A stretch of DNA of 64,000 nucleotides from Aquanectria penicillioides. Taxonomy: Eukaryota > Ascomycota > Sordariomycetes > Hypocreales > Nectriaceae. The DNA lies in assembly GCA_003415625.1 (NCBI GenBank), contig PYIU01000001.1, forward strand, positions 3,658,746 through 3,722,745. Direction: 5' to 3'. The notes below the pieces were generated by a model that was not told where the DNA came from, ran no database searches, and worked only from the letters and a program-made list of their open reading frames with translations. Shown piece by piece: positions 11,115 through 23,183 of the stretch. Both the position numbers and the translations under genes were made by a program. Position 1 is the first letter of the stretch. Every line of letters begins with the position of its first letter.

Positions 11115-12985
11115 AGTTCCTGTTCGATATTGCAACTCGATCTAGGTAGTAGGTAATAAACGACTACAGCGCAGGCGTGGTTAATGGCCGCAAAACAATC
11201 TGGCGCGGGGTCCGTGGAGGCTGGGGGGTTTCGGTTTTCCTCTCAGCGATGGTGTGCGGGCACTGCAATATTTGAGCACCGGGATGCTCCCCAGGGCCCC
11301 TTGTTTCCATCCACGTTGCAGTGCATGTGCATAGCGAGTAGCGTTCCCAGCCGGGTAAGCGTCGTCTCAAACCCACAGCTCCCTGGCGAACCAACAGAGG
11401 TAGCATTGGTGTTGGCATGTCGTATCCCTGCAGAACAGTCCCACTTGCCACCTGTTGCGGGCACCACCACGGAGAGTAGATGGAGACTGATGGAGACAAG
11501 ACAACACATGACGGGAGAACCCGCGAATTCCCACAAAACTATATTAGTTCTACAGGACGTGTTGGCCTAATTGGCCATCAACGTTACGAGCATGCGTGAA
11601 CGAGTGGTGCAACTTGAGATGCACTAAACACTGACTTAAGATCTCAGTCACTTGCCTGAGCCAGGATATTGCAGTAGTGCCGTTGGTGTTTCGACTGTAA
11701 CCTGAGGCTTGCCCTAAGATAAGGGTTTAGACAAGCAGATTTAGGAATAATTCGCCATTGCGAGATGGGGGAGATGACAGCCAAGAAGTACTTCGTCTTG
11801 CGAACGCACTTTAGCTCCTGCCAGGGAGAATTAGACGTCATGATCCTGTGGCCCATCCCCAATACGTCAACGCACCGTTATTCCACAGTGGATCCCACTC
11901 CCCCAACTTTATGCATCGAATTCCCCACAGTTTTGAAGTAATAACGCTGGAATAGGATTTGTCAAATGCCATTGAAGTAAAATTGAAATAAATTAAGAAA
12001 TACTGGGATAATACACTACCGTGTATAAGGATCATTGACGATCAGGGGAAGCGTGTCTTACCAGATGGCTCAATCCCTAATCTGGCCCACTCTCAGCCCG
12101 GGGGCCCCTCAGCCGAAATTTACAGCGGAATAGGGGGTTGAAAATATTCAAAAGGATGAACTTGCAACTTTAAAGTCACATGACTATCTTCACCGAAATA
12201 GGGTTAATTTTGTGTTGTGGATTTATTGTCACCGACTCGGCTAATCATGGATAGCTTCGGTTTGGATAAGATAAGGCCTGACATTCAGGACAATGCTGGC
12301 TCTTTTTCCTATGCATACAGTAAGGCAATGCTAGACGAGGTAACAGCGATGTTCATTTGCAGTTCCAATGCAACATGTCTAACATCTTAGCAAACATGTA
12401 TGATCTTTATATAAGCCAGAAGGCATTGGGAGTCCTTTATGACAGTAATCGATCTATTATGAATATTTCCAATTGTACTATGCGTTCTTACGCCCAAGTA
12501 TCAGATCTAAAGCGCCCTAAATAGACTAAACAAAGTTGTGAAGTAAAATAGTAGCATAGACTGGATAAGGCTTTGCTAAGGTGAAAATAATGAAGATTCA
12601 AAACATTATTGACTGAACTAGACAGGTTTGACATGATATCAGTGTAAATACTCTAATGATGATACGGAAAAGTGGAGGTAACCCTTAACTGCTACACCAA
12701 AAGGTCTACTTGTGCCTCGGTTAAGAGTAACACAGGATATTAAGGTCTATAAGGCACTGATTCGCATTAAATGAGCTCTATTGCGAGAAGAATATTAATG
12801 CTTGGAACAAATGTAGCTCCCTGCAGATGAGGCAACTCCCCACCCTCGACATTTGGCGACAAGAGGGTATCAGTAGCATATTTTCCTTGTGGAACGAGCT
12901 TGCACAGTGGGTAATGTTTCTACCCCAAGAATTCGGATGCTTGGCTACTTTCTACCTACGATACAAGCGCATTAAACGGGGCCGT
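11115..12985. other. Intergenic region, nothing recognised
   Basis: About 1.9 kb without a supported gene. The distal part (about 12120-12830) is AT-rich with many stops in all frames. No repeat shared with other parts of the window was noticed. Confidence 0.4.
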
Positions 12986-13009
12986 GGGAACTGCCGTGTT
13001 CGTTTGTCT

Positions 13010-13240
13010 AAGACTATAGAGGTCGACTCTGGGCACAAGAAACAGGCCAAAGAAATCTTTGGTGGCAATCTCGCCACCTAAGGACTTTTCGACCTCGACG
13101 AAGCAGCGGATGCTGTCTTGTGGGAAGATGACCTGATCAGCGAGGCCCTGCCATACAAGCAGTGTACCGCCAACCTTCTTGAACCTCGACAAATCGGCAC
13201 CTGAAGATTCGATAATGGAGCTGAGCTTTGATTTTGACTC
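13010..13240 (-). pseudogene. Relic of a tannase/feruloyl esterase
   Basis: The minus strand encodes SSIIESSGADLSRFKK, then VGGTLLVWQGLADQVIFPQ and DFFGLFLVP. This matches the C-terminal part of fungal tannase/feruloyl esterases, including the Asp of the ADxxI motif. Upstream the frame is closed by two TAA stops (near 13243). Downstream the expected VPGMGHC segment with the catalytic His is replaced by unrelated sequence. Only about 75 residues of a ~550-residue enzyme remain, so it cannot be functional. Confidence 0.65.
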
Positions 13241-13314
13241 TTATTAAAGGTCGCTGAAGCCTTGCCGATCAAAGGTTGTGGTGTCAAAGCTGGGAGAAGC
13301 TGCTTCTCGGCTAA

Positions 13315-13509
13315 CCTAAGATTAGCGTGCCGGCTGTCACGTTGGATGGGCTCGGCGATGGCAATTTCCCTCCAAGCAATGGGTCATCATCTCAAGCCTA
13401 CTTTACTGGGAAGCGAGTTCATCACCAAGTAGTCGATGCGGGACACAATCTTCCCCAGGAGAAACCGGCAGCGTTTGTTTCTGCCGTGTTGGAGGCGGCC
13501 AAGTTGTAG
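13315..13509 (+). pseudogene. C-terminal fragment of an alpha/beta hydrolase
   Basis: A 60-residue frame reads VTLDGLGDGNFPP.., FTGKRVHHQVVDAGHNLPQE and ends AFVSAVLEAAKL. This is the last strand and catalytic-His segment (AGHNLPQE) of an epoxide-hydrolase/dehalogenase-like alpha/beta hydrolase. A TAA lies in the same frame just before it and no further exon was found upstream, so it is a truncated relic. Confidence 0.6.
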
Positions 13510-13754
13510 TCAATTATTGGCCTCCCGCGATGTCATGCTTTCCGCAGTTGGGTCAAACTGCGATGAAGAATCGCAAGGACCGATTGGATTATAATTGGAA
13601 TGAATGTATCACGATGAACCTCATATGAAAATTTCAACCTTTACTTGAAGTGATATAGTAAGCTTCGTTCAATCCAAAATGTCGCCACGGGCTCCACGTT
13701 ACTTGCGTGATATATGGCCTACAGCCCGATCTTCATCCATTCTGTTCAAGTTTG

Positions 13755-16700
13755 TTAGTAGCTATGTGATACCGTAGCTTTGATGGTTTCAATCGTCATG
13801 GGATAATCCGGCCGGTTTTCTTCCCAGAATTTGACATCTGAAAGTGTGGGGGTGAGCCCAGCTTCCAGCATCGTGCAGAAGCCGAGTCCCTCCTCGGCCA
13901 AAGAATACATGACAGATTCGAGGCTGACCCTTTCCTCAGCCAGATCTTTTGTGAGATCTGTGACAAATTTATAGGCAGATTCAACTTCCTCTTGTGGTCT
14001 CATTTGTTCAGACTTCATTCTCAAATCTGCACGAGGCGCGAAGAGGAGTTCGGTGATGTGAGGTACTGAAAACTTGGACGGAACGGGACGACATTTCGGG
14101 GGGTTTGATTGTCCACTACTAGTAATAATGAACCGTAGTTTGGCCGAGGGATTCTCAAGTCGCGGTATCAGTTCGTCCACTTGAGGCTCCTTGGGATTGT
14201 GCTGGTCAATGTGAAAGCTGCGCCATGGAAACAAGTGTAGAACCAAAAATTTGAAGTCAACTTCGTACAAGAGAAAGTGATCATCGCACGAGGTTGACTT
14301 CCTCAGACTATCCAGCGATAGAAGATTCGTCGGCCATATTCCGTCATGCGTGATATATCCCACTACTAGCGTGGTCGCTCCCAGGTTAGGGCAGGTCATC
14401 GCCATTGTTACCATAGAATGGAACATCTCGCGTGCAGAATCGCTGCGAGGAAACTCCTCTTCGTCACTTTCTGTATCGTCATAAATGTGTCCGTACATTT
14501 CAAGTGAGTGCATCCCGCACATCAAAAGGTTGGTAAATGCTGTGCCCTGGCGCACAAAGGGCTCTAGGCCCTTCATTCCATATCTTGAGCTCATGCCATA
14601 GGCATGTGGATCAGCACCCATCGAGATTAACCCCTCAACTAGTTTTATAGATGGTGCGTGTGTGATGTCTGTCAAAGGATAGTCCGGGCCCCACGCCTCG
14701 CGGAGGACGTCAGTAGCTAAAACTGTTGAATTCGCCTGTGCAAGGCTTGAGATGACGAAGTCATCGAATTGTTGATGTTTTGTAAAATGGGTTAAATAGG
14801 GGGCCTCGGGCATCCACGGCGGTCGATTATAAGACTTGATAACCTTCCTGGCATAAAGGGCCTCCACGATTTGAAGCAATTTGATGGCCTCTCGCAACCC
14901 CTCTTTGCCGTCTGTCTCTGAAATGTCGATAACCCGATAGAAAACACCACTCCAACGGCTCTTTATGCCATACTCAGAGTAGAGGAATCGAACAAGACAA
15001 AGTAAGCCTTTGAGTAGTTGAATTTCCACCATATTCTCAGACATTGCCCCATATTTTAGGATGTCTTGGCCGGCTTCTGTGTCCATCAAGAAATCATGAG
15101 CCGTCCGGTGAATGAAAGTCACGCCGCTAAACAGCGCATCATCAACACCCTTTGTGTCTTTCGGAAGGTCAAGGTTCTTCAGGCGACCCAACGTTTTGAT
15201 GATTCCTTCACTCGTCTGCGGTGGAGTTACACGTAACAGCCCAGCGCATCGGTTTTGAATGTCAAGCCGAGTGTTATCACAAAGTCGTTTTACTGCTGTG
15301 AAGTCGATATTACCTGTACCTCGAAGGAGAATATCCTGTGCTTCCACGCTTTCGGCGCATGCTATTTGAAATAGCGTGGGTTGTTCCACTTCGGGGTATG
15401 CGGAGGGCCAACCTTCTTCTGGGGTCATGGGAACAAAATCAACCTCCTCTTTGAGAATGTAGCGGAAGTACCTGGCTGCTGTATTTCTGTATACAGAGTT
15501 ATTCTTGTTCAGCCTTTGCCACATGTCTGAGTATAGCTCTTTTAGTTCACCAGGGAGGTCTTTGAGACGAGCACGAAGTATCTCTGCGGAGTCCTCATTT
15601 TGAATCCAAAATGCGAGGCTTCGAGTTGCCAGATGAAGCCATAGGAAGACGCCCTGAGCTTTTTGAACAAGCTCTTCAGTGAGAATTTCGTAGGCCTCTG
15701 CGGGTATCGTCTCATTGAGAAGGAATGGTTTGAGTTCTTTGTGCACAAAGGTGATCATGTCGGGTTTGGTGAGGTTTTCAAGTAAGATTCCTGCTACCCT
15801 CTGTTTCTCGAGCCAGTTCATAACCAGTGTCTCCGGTCGACTCGTGACGCAGATCTTCACATGTCGGAATTTGAGAATTTCTTCAATCAATTGCGTCAGT
15901 TTGAATATACCATCGTCGTTGCAAATCTCATCAAGACCGTCGATGAAGATGGACATATGTCGCGTTTCATCCTCTAGAATAGAGTGAAATACAGTTTTTA
16001 AGTCCTCTGTTGACCAGTCATGGTAGTAGGTATTCGAGGACAAATGGCGAAAGCGATGCACCACGCGTTCAGTCATTTCCCGGTTGCCGTCTAAAGCATG
16101 GTATATTAAGGAACATAGCAGCCCTTTGATGCTATTCTGGGGTGGCGACCCTATTTTCCAAAAGAAGTGTGATATTATGGTGGCTGTGGGATCCCATCGA
16201 TAGAGCAACCTGTGAGTATTGTTGTTGTCAATGATGAACTTGACCAACGTACTCTTGCCCGAGCCTGGCTTTCCTCGAATGCAGAATAACTGGTCACTTG
16301 ACTGTACCCATCTGATGAAATCAGCCCAATTGAGGTCGATTTCGGCTTTTTCTCGCTTGTATTTCCTAGATTCCTTCACGTTAGCTTTTTGGGTGGTTCC
16401 TAATTCAGCATCGTCATTGCTCATTTGCTCATATGAGGCGAACACTCGTGTGAAGCTGGCTTCTCCCGAGTTCATTAGATCATTGTACCGCTGGTTCATC
16501 TCTTGGAATTTGAGACTCTGGAGAAAGCTTTCACGCTGGGACTCAGTTGATATAATGGTGCTGAGTTCGTGGACTTCGGCGGTAATATGTGTTTTGATGT
16601 CATTCTGTGTCTTCGCTGTTTCCTGAATGATGAATCTGCGAGTGGTATCATGTTCAACAGTGATAAGGCCCTCTAGCTTTGTATGGCCCTGAGAGATCTG

Positions 16701-17264
16701 ATTGACAAGATTTTGGATGTCTTTTTCGAGGTCTTCAAAATTTTGTGCTTGCTGAAGCTCGATTGCATCATTCTGTGAACTGAAGGACTCAGTCAGCATA
16801 TCTTTACTGAAGGGAAATTAAAGCGTGTACCATAGCTGCGACAGGATCTCTATTTCCACGACCTGTTTATGCTTGGCCAGTGAAATTTCCAGACGCTCAA
16901 TCTGCTTCTGATGAGTGGACGCGCTGAGCGCAGCTTGCATTGCCTTGAAAAGGTTTCCCTTCCCATTCATGCTCGTGACGGACCGCACTTCACTTTCCAG
17001 CTCTATCGCGGCAGCTTGACAATGCTCAGCGATAATGCCAAGTTTTTTGTTTGACGTGGATAGGCGAGTCTCGGCGATGGCCCGAGAACGGCTTTGGACC
17101 CGACCAACCGCCTCAGACATTCTCCTAGCGTGCCTCTTAAGATCATCGCTGGCCGTCGGCTGGCCTTTATACGCTTTCTTACAGACGGATATAACTTCGC
17201 CTGCGAACGAAATTACTTGAAGGATAGCGCTGGCGGCGCCTAGTGCCTCGAAGCCCGCAAGCAT
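13755..17264 (-). CDS. NACHT-domain STAND NTPase (fungal NLR-like)
   Basis: Two exons (17264-16831 and 16779-13755) joined by a 51-bp intron with a GCTGAC branch site give 1152 residues. Residues 1-145 form an alpha-helical N-terminal domain of the type that precedes NACHT in many fungal NLRs. A coiled-coil linker follows. The NACHT core has the P-loop GKPGSGKS (314-321), Walker B IFIDGLDE (422-429) and the sensor SRPE (458-461). The ~600-residue C-terminal half resembles the uncharacterised DUF7791-type region of fungal NACHT proteins; no WD40, ankyrin or TPR repeats are visible. Such proteins are thought to act in non-self recognition and programmed cell death; this role is inferred. The GTG-initiated extension upstream of 17264 was not used because a proper ATG begins the conserved domain. 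Confidence 0.85.
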
Positions 17265-17464
17265 GGTGTCTTCTGTTTCGAGCGGTTCGATATTGAGTGC
17301 GGCATTGATGAGGGGAAGTTGACCCAAACTCTGGTGAGGCTGTGGAAGCTGACCAACCAGTGGGGGCAAACAACGAGTGAGGTGAGCCACCAAACATGGC
17401 GTTGGACCCGTAATCACATGTGCGATATCGTCAAGCCCCGGTGTTCAGGGTAGGAAGGATAACA

Positions 17465-17738
17465 TGTTGGACCACATGATTTTTGAGCGACGCAAACCGC
17501 AAACATTGCGCTTATTGAAACCAATAGGCGAGATCTAGCAAGCAGCAAACATTATGCTGCTCATGGAGATGCTAAGCGAAGGATTGAATGGTTCAAAAGA
17601 TATACGATGGTTTCCCATAGTCTATTGTTTTAGTTCTTGCTCTTCATCACAGAATTGATCAGTTAGCTCGCATAGAGTAATTGAAGTCATTTTTGCCTGG
17701 TCGCTCACTCAATGCTCTATGCCTTGTAGCTTTCTACA
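17465..17738 (+). repeat. Solo-LTR-like repeat, full-length copy
   Basis: A 274-bp sequence that begins TGTTGGACCACATG and ends CTTTCTACA has the TG..CA ends of an LTR. It is repeated in inverted orientation at 43653-43927 and 44266-44538 and truncated at 3419. The flanks (TAACA and ACTGA) do not form a target duplication, so this copy may result from recombination between elements. It sits 200 bp upstream of the NACHT gene start. Confidence 0.65.
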
Positions 17739-17744
17739 ACTGAA

Positions 17745-18022
17745 TCTGCTTACCCTATACCCTTCTTGTGAAGGACAGGGACGAACCCGATCACGTGAGG
17801 TGGTAGCACAGTGCCACCACCACACAACACTGTAGAATAAACACTGTACAACCATAGGATCGCGAGGGAAGCCTCTAGGGCTTCCTCGCTAGTTACCCAC
17901 AAGCAACTATCTCCATTTAATTCCCTTGACCACGGCTATGCCTCCCTTTTTGCCCCTTCGGGTAACCCATTTCCACTCTTCTGGGTGGGGTGTGTGTTTT
18001 GGCCAGTGTCCCCTTCCACCAA
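17745..18022 (+). repeat. Interrupted copy of a short duplicated sequence
   Basis: The sequence CTGCTTACCCTATACCC..., through GTGTGTGTTTTGGCCAGTG to TCCACCAACA, occurs here split into two parts and again intact at 18502-18563. The two copies are nearly identical outside the insertion at 17767-17977, so one is a duplicate of the other. Confidence 0.6.
17767..17977 (+). mobile_element. 211-bp insertion flanked by CTTCT, probable solo LTR or small element
   Basis: Comparison with the intact copy at 18502-18563 shows that 211 bp beginning TGTGAAGGACAGGG and ending ATTTCCACT were inserted after CTTCT, which is repeated on the far side (17762-17766 and 17978-17982). A 5-bp duplication is typical for LTR elements. 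An AATAAA lies inside. No inverted termini are obvious and the 3' end is not the canonical CA, so the element class is uncertain. Confidence 0.55.
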
Positions 18023-18501
18023 CAAACTACTGCTATGAAAGATGAACAGATTATATAATTAGCACTCAAGAGCCCAGATTGGGCTAATAGGCTACCTAGT
18101 TTGGTCAGCACCATTCCCACCAGACAATCTGACAAATTCACCCCTCAGGATTTACGGTCAGAAAGAATCCTTCTGAGAGCATTGAGTTGGGGTCTAGGGT
18201 AATGTGGATCAATCCGTCATCAGGTTGGTCAGGAAGATAAAAGGGACCTCAGAGACATAGGAAATGAACAGGCAGTTTTCTCCAACCAATTTTTATTTTT
18301 GAAATTCTGAATTCCTTGCATTTGGACCCTATTGAAGTCCCGGTGCAGCCCCTCATGACATTACTTTATTTATGACTTTCTGCCCTATTTTCTTTCTTTC
18401 TTTTCTTTGAGGGACACTCCAAAGCATTCGATCAGATGCTTTAACACTCTTCCAAGTTGTTCGCAGCTGCTTGGGAAGGCTGTTCGGTCTTCGACCGAAC
18501 C

Positions 18502-18563
18502 TGCTTACCCTATACCCTTCTGGGTGGGGTGTGTGTTTTGGCCAGTGTCCCCGTCCACCAACA
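18502..18563 (+). repeat. Intact copy of the duplicated sequence
   Basis: This is the uninterrupted version of the sequence described at 17745-18022. Immediately before it (18482-18500) lies a perfect 8-bp inverted repeat, GTTCGGTC/GACCGAAC with a 3-base loop. Immediately after it begins the coding relic of a transcription factor, so the repeat marks the point where that gene was cut. Confidence 0.55.
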
Positions 18564-19531
18564 CAGCATTCTCCCGGTGGATGATGGCTTGTGGGATGAT
18601 GGCGTACGTTTCAGTCTTGATGTGCTCGAAATGGAAGCCCATGGACATGGATGTAACTAAAAACCACCAGATATTGACCGGTATTGCAACGCCTCGACTT
18701 ACATCTCCTTCAACAGACAGCATGGCACGTTTCTATTTAAGTGCACAAGCGGGAATCTTATTAGGAAGAGCACTTCAGAATATCCACGATGCCCCCGTTG
18801 AGGGTGACTTTCGCGATCAAGATGCGGCCGTATTGGATGATACAATTGCTGCATTGACGCAAGTTTCAATTCAAGAGGGTCGCTTTCGTGGAATCGTGAT
18901 ATGTAGTCTAATAACAATCTGCTTTAGGTGAGTAAGTCCATGAAATCGAATGACCGAAGGTTGACGTCTTCACTTTAGCGCGCGGCTTCTACTGCATGAC
19001 CGGGAACGGTGTCCAAGGCGTCGTGGTTCAGATCACGGCTTAGCAGGGCGTCAAAAATCTGAAGAAATCAGAAATGAGATCGGAGCTACCATGCTCAAAC
19101 TGGCCGAAAGTCTTGGGGCATGCAGAAGCCGCGGCTCCGAGGAAGTGTCTCCCTTTTGTATCGTGGCCATGTATCAGTACACATACTCGACGCTACAGTT
19201 CTGAAGGAGACGGAAGCCACCTCGAAACCTTTGAGAGGATCAAGATTGTTCTCGAAGCCATGAGCCGTGGATGGAAAGTCGCAGGTTAGTATTTTCTACC
19301 CCAATACATTAACTCCGGATGAGCTTCTGGCAGTCTATTTGTACTTTCAAGGCAACTTCCTCGAGCCAATTGGGTCATGCTCCCAAGTAGTGGGTACGGG
19401 CGCCTCTTCCAGCATTCCGGCTACTATGCCAAGCTTGTGGGGGAATTTCTGGATGAAATGTTGCCAACCGCACCATTGTCGGCAGGAAAGGCTCCCATTC
19501 CCGGATCGCTCGATGCTCTCAGCTAAGTTAG
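18558..19531 (+). pseudogene. Broken fungal transcription-factor gene
   Basis: Pieces typical of the fungal-specific transcription factor middle homology domain appear in order but in different frames: HSILPVDDGLWDDG, then FYLSAQAGILLGRALQNIH, then SARLLLHDRERCP and AMYQYTYSTLQF, then FERIKIVLEAMSRGWKVAG, then a tail. A TGA follows the fourth block and frame changes separate the others; the zinc cluster is missing. The 5' side abuts the repeat at 18502-18563. It is therefore a degraded, truncated gene. Confidence 0.55.
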
Positions 19532-20905
19532 AGCTGTCGAGCCCACAATAGGTAGCCAATACGAGGAAGGTACTCTTATTGACATCGTGAAATATTGCCG
19601 AGTGGTGCTAGACTATATCTACGTGAAGGATGGAACATGGATGTGAAACGATACATGCCTAGTCAACGGGGTATAGGGCCTAATAGTGTTTTGAGCGTGA
19701 ATGATCTGTGCTGTCATCTATACTAAGAAGTAAGTCGACAACTGCTTAGCTAACAGAGCGTTGTGGAACGACAAATTGAGTTGGAACATGAGAACTTATA
19801 TGGTTTTTACAACGGGTTCTTTTCCTTCCAAGTTAGCTTGGGCTAGCATCTTTGAATGTGATTTGAATTTGGGCTAGCTTTCCGTCCTCTTTAGATCATC
19901 GAAGATTAAGTCTCAGAAAACAACATCTGGACACGGATCACCAAAAGCTTGGGTGGACCTGAGCAGGACAAGAGTGAATTGCACTCCTAAAGCCATATTC
20001 GCAGTGAGATGCAAGGTCGAATGTGTCCGCCCAGCGCCCGCCCACCATATGACATTAATTTGATTAACTGAACGAAATTGGATTCTCTATAATTGGGTGC
20101 ATTTCTATGTCAGTACGTGGGTTGTAGATAAATCAGGTGTAACTGTTATTTTGCGTGGTCTTCAATTTCGAAAATATAGCCTCGGGTAGTCGAAGATTCC
20201 TCTGTTTCGAACTTGCCATGCTACTCAATCATATTGCTGAGTAGCTTGTTGATTGAATCTTGGTCACTATCAGCTTTGGATTTGGTGTCCCCACATTTAT
20301 TCCCCATTTGCACATGGTTTATCTTCTATCGATAAGTACGTACTGCAGTCCGTCTGGGTTCTATGGCAAGCGCTGATTTGTCGAAAAATTCCGCCTCAGA
20401 AACGGAAAAATTCATAAAAAGCTTCATGTAGAACTGTTCAGTAGAACGGGATGAATACAAAAGAGAAATAATTGAAAATACCCTAATATGATTAATGATG
20501 GCATTATTTTACCAACCAGCCATGTATTGATAGAGCAATATCTCCTGGTCTCGTGCTTGTGGGCCGAGGTCAAGGTGCCGGATGGAACAAGCCGCCATGT
20601 TGCGTACAAGACGAACCGGAACTTCGGTACACACATTCCAGGCCATACGTATCAGCGCAAACGCTAAACACCAGTACCTGTAGCGGGGTCAGATAAGGGT
20701 GACCAGGTGATGCGGAAATGGTGGATTTCAGCTTCTGTCTCCTACCACACGTTTAGTCGTGTCTCCCTCGCCACGCCACGGAACCCCCCCGCATTTCAGC
20801 ATTAGCTCCATGTAGGCCAAGTGACGCTGATTGCCATCCCAACTCGCCCAATTTGTCCATCATCCACCTTCGTACGTATTTGAAGGAGTCGTATTTGCAG
20901 CCCAC
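19532..20905. other. Intergenic region, nothing recognised
   Basis: About 1.4 kb with no supported gene. The last 200 bp before the next transcription factor probably include its promoter. Confidence 0.4.
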
Positions 20906-22727
20906 ATGCTCAAAATGGAAGATTCGGATTGCCTTACAAAGTTCGAGTATCAGAGACCTAATGATATGGGCTCCTGCTGGACGTGTGTCGCTGCCAATGT
21001 CACGTGCGATCGTGAGCTACCAGGTGTGTTGGCTAAACCTCAATGCTGAATTGCAGGGAAATCTCCGTGCCTGCCGGAGGCTAGCTCTTGGGAATCTTGT
21101 GTTTCTAACCAGCTCAGAGTGTCAACAATGCATTCAATCAGACAGGGATTGCGCTGGATACGCCAGCCAGCTGAATTGGCCCATGATCAAGCAGCTCAAA
21201 CATGGCTTTAACAATGGTCCTTCACGGGACTCCCGAAACCAGCACTCTGAGAACCTCAAAGATAACAACATTCTCCCGTCCTCCTCGAGATGTCAGACTT
21301 CATTTTCCCCTCAAGGGGCCTAGTGCTTATTGCTTTTTCTAGCATCAACCATTCTACCCTCACTCTCCGCATTTGGCATTCCCTCTCAACAGAGCCACCT
21401 TCTTCAGCACTACGCCAGTAAGCATTATGAATGCAAGTACATATCATTAATCTCGGCTAATAATAATAAAGAGAACATCGCAAAAATCGCTCTTGCTATC
21501 GATTATGATGGAAACGTTTACCAATCTCTCGTACCTATTGCCTTATCCAACGAAGCTTTGCTCAATGCCATTCTCGCAGTGTCATCCGCGCATTTGTGCC
21601 GATGGCAGGATCTTCCAGACACATCGTCATCGAGATATGCAAAACGTTCGATAATTGCACTCGAACAGAGGCTCCGGGATCCAGTTTTGGCTTCATCAGA
21701 GTCCACATTAGCGACCATGTTATGCCTCGTCTCATTTGAGGTAGGGCCAAACCCCGTCCAAATAAGTCATATTGGCATTGAATTCACATGTTAATCAATA
21801 GGTTGGCAATGGGTCGAGAAACTGGAAGCATCACTACGCCGGCCTTCAAGGCTGGCTTCATTGGAAAGGAGATTCGGCTCAACTGGATCCATTGCTGAAA
21901 TCTTGGATATTTATGGCTGCAAATCAGGCCGCAATAGTATTTGAAGAGGAGCCCATTGGCACCATTCTGCAATGGCTTGAGACTTCAAACGATGAACAGG
22001 TCGCATGCCGCCAAGTTATTGATCCATTCTTGGGATATTCAGTGAAATTGCCAAGATTACTAGTAAGACCAAGCCATATAGCCCGGAACTCGGTTTATGC
22101 AAATTCTAATGGAATAACTTCTAGCTCAAGGCTGCGGCCTTGCATAAGGCGTGTACTGACTCCACCATGACAATAGGGGAAGTTCAGGGGCAGGTCACAC
22201 AGTTACAACAACAGATTGCAGCTTGTGAACTTGATATGAAAAAACCAATTATTTTACGCAGTACATGCCACAAGGCGAACTTATTCTGGGCGTCCAACAC
22301 GTCCCTGGGTCAAAATGATCTAAAGCGTCGAGCTGGGGCAACGGCTGAAATCTTTCGGCACGCAGCTCACATCTACGCACACCAAATCAACGGATTTACA
22401 GACAAGTCACTACCAACCGAAATCCAGCTCTCCGTAGACTCAATATTTGAGCTCCTGAGTCAGGTTCCGGATGTTCGGGGCCCCGGATCTAATTTGGCTT
22501 GGCCCTTGTTTGTCGTTGGGCTGGAAGTGAGTGCCCCAGACCTACGAGACATGATTCTTGATCGGTGGCAAAACTTGCACCTACTTGGTATCAAGTCGAC
22601 ACATGGAGCTGAGCGAGTGCTTCTCGAAACATGGAAATGTTTTGACGACGCAAAAGCCGGAGGCGGAGCGGCGACCCCGTGGCGAGAGGTAATGCATAGG
22701 CTAGGAGAGGAGCAAATGGTTGCTTAG
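20906..22727 (+). CDS. Zn2Cys6 transcription factor with an atypical basic region
   Basis: Six exons (20906-21023, 21118-21291, 21343-21417, 21472-21740, 21802-22062, 22125-22727) join in frame to 499 residues. The zinc cluster has the exact C-x2-C-x6-C-x6-C-x2-C-x6-C spacing and is followed by AGYASQLNW; intron 1 splits it. Unlike normal members, the loop between Cys2 and Cys3 is VAANVT, without the usual Arg/Lys residues that contact DNA. The rest is an alpha-helical fungal-specific transcription factor domain (blocks LLQHY, ALLNAILAVSSAHL, PDVRGPGSNLAWPLFVVGLE) of the PF11951 type. Introns 2 and 3 (donors GTCAGA, GTAAGC) are the least certain. It may control nearby genes; which ones is unknown. 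Confidence 0.78.
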
Positions 22728-23183
22728 TTCCCTCAGAGCACCATTGAGAATGCAATATTCTTTTCTATGATGCTAAATTCATGCTTAGACTCAGTTTTAA
22801 TTCTAACTGAAATACCAAATGATAGTTGATTTGTCTTATTCAACCACTTTCGTAGCAAGCGTACTTGTTTCATAAGAATCCATCGCCTACGTCACATTCA
22901 GTAGCGTGTGAAACTTCGAAGTTAATCAGCCACACCTACCCACCTCTAAGAGAAAGGGGAATGCTACGCGTTGTATATTATAATAGCATCGTATCTGGAT
23001 ACATTTGGTCGACGCATAGTAGGAATGGATGTCTTGCTATCAGATCACACAATCCTATCCCCACAATTTCTTCGCCAGTTGTGTTTGTTTTGAAGTACAA
23101 AACGGGAGCGTAAAACTTGTATGAGGAATGTGGAGCATGGTAAATGGAAACCAACTCCTTTGTCCATTTATTTTGAGGACCCG

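Noticed and set aside
16807..16830. 24-bp intron linking the two NACHT frames
   Set aside because: Too short to be spliced in fungi; a 51-bp intron ending at 16780 has a good branch site and gives the family-typical CSQNDAIELQ junction.
17265..17417. N-terminal extension of the NACHT protein
   Set aside because: It would need a GTG start; the conserved helical domain begins at the ATG at 17264.
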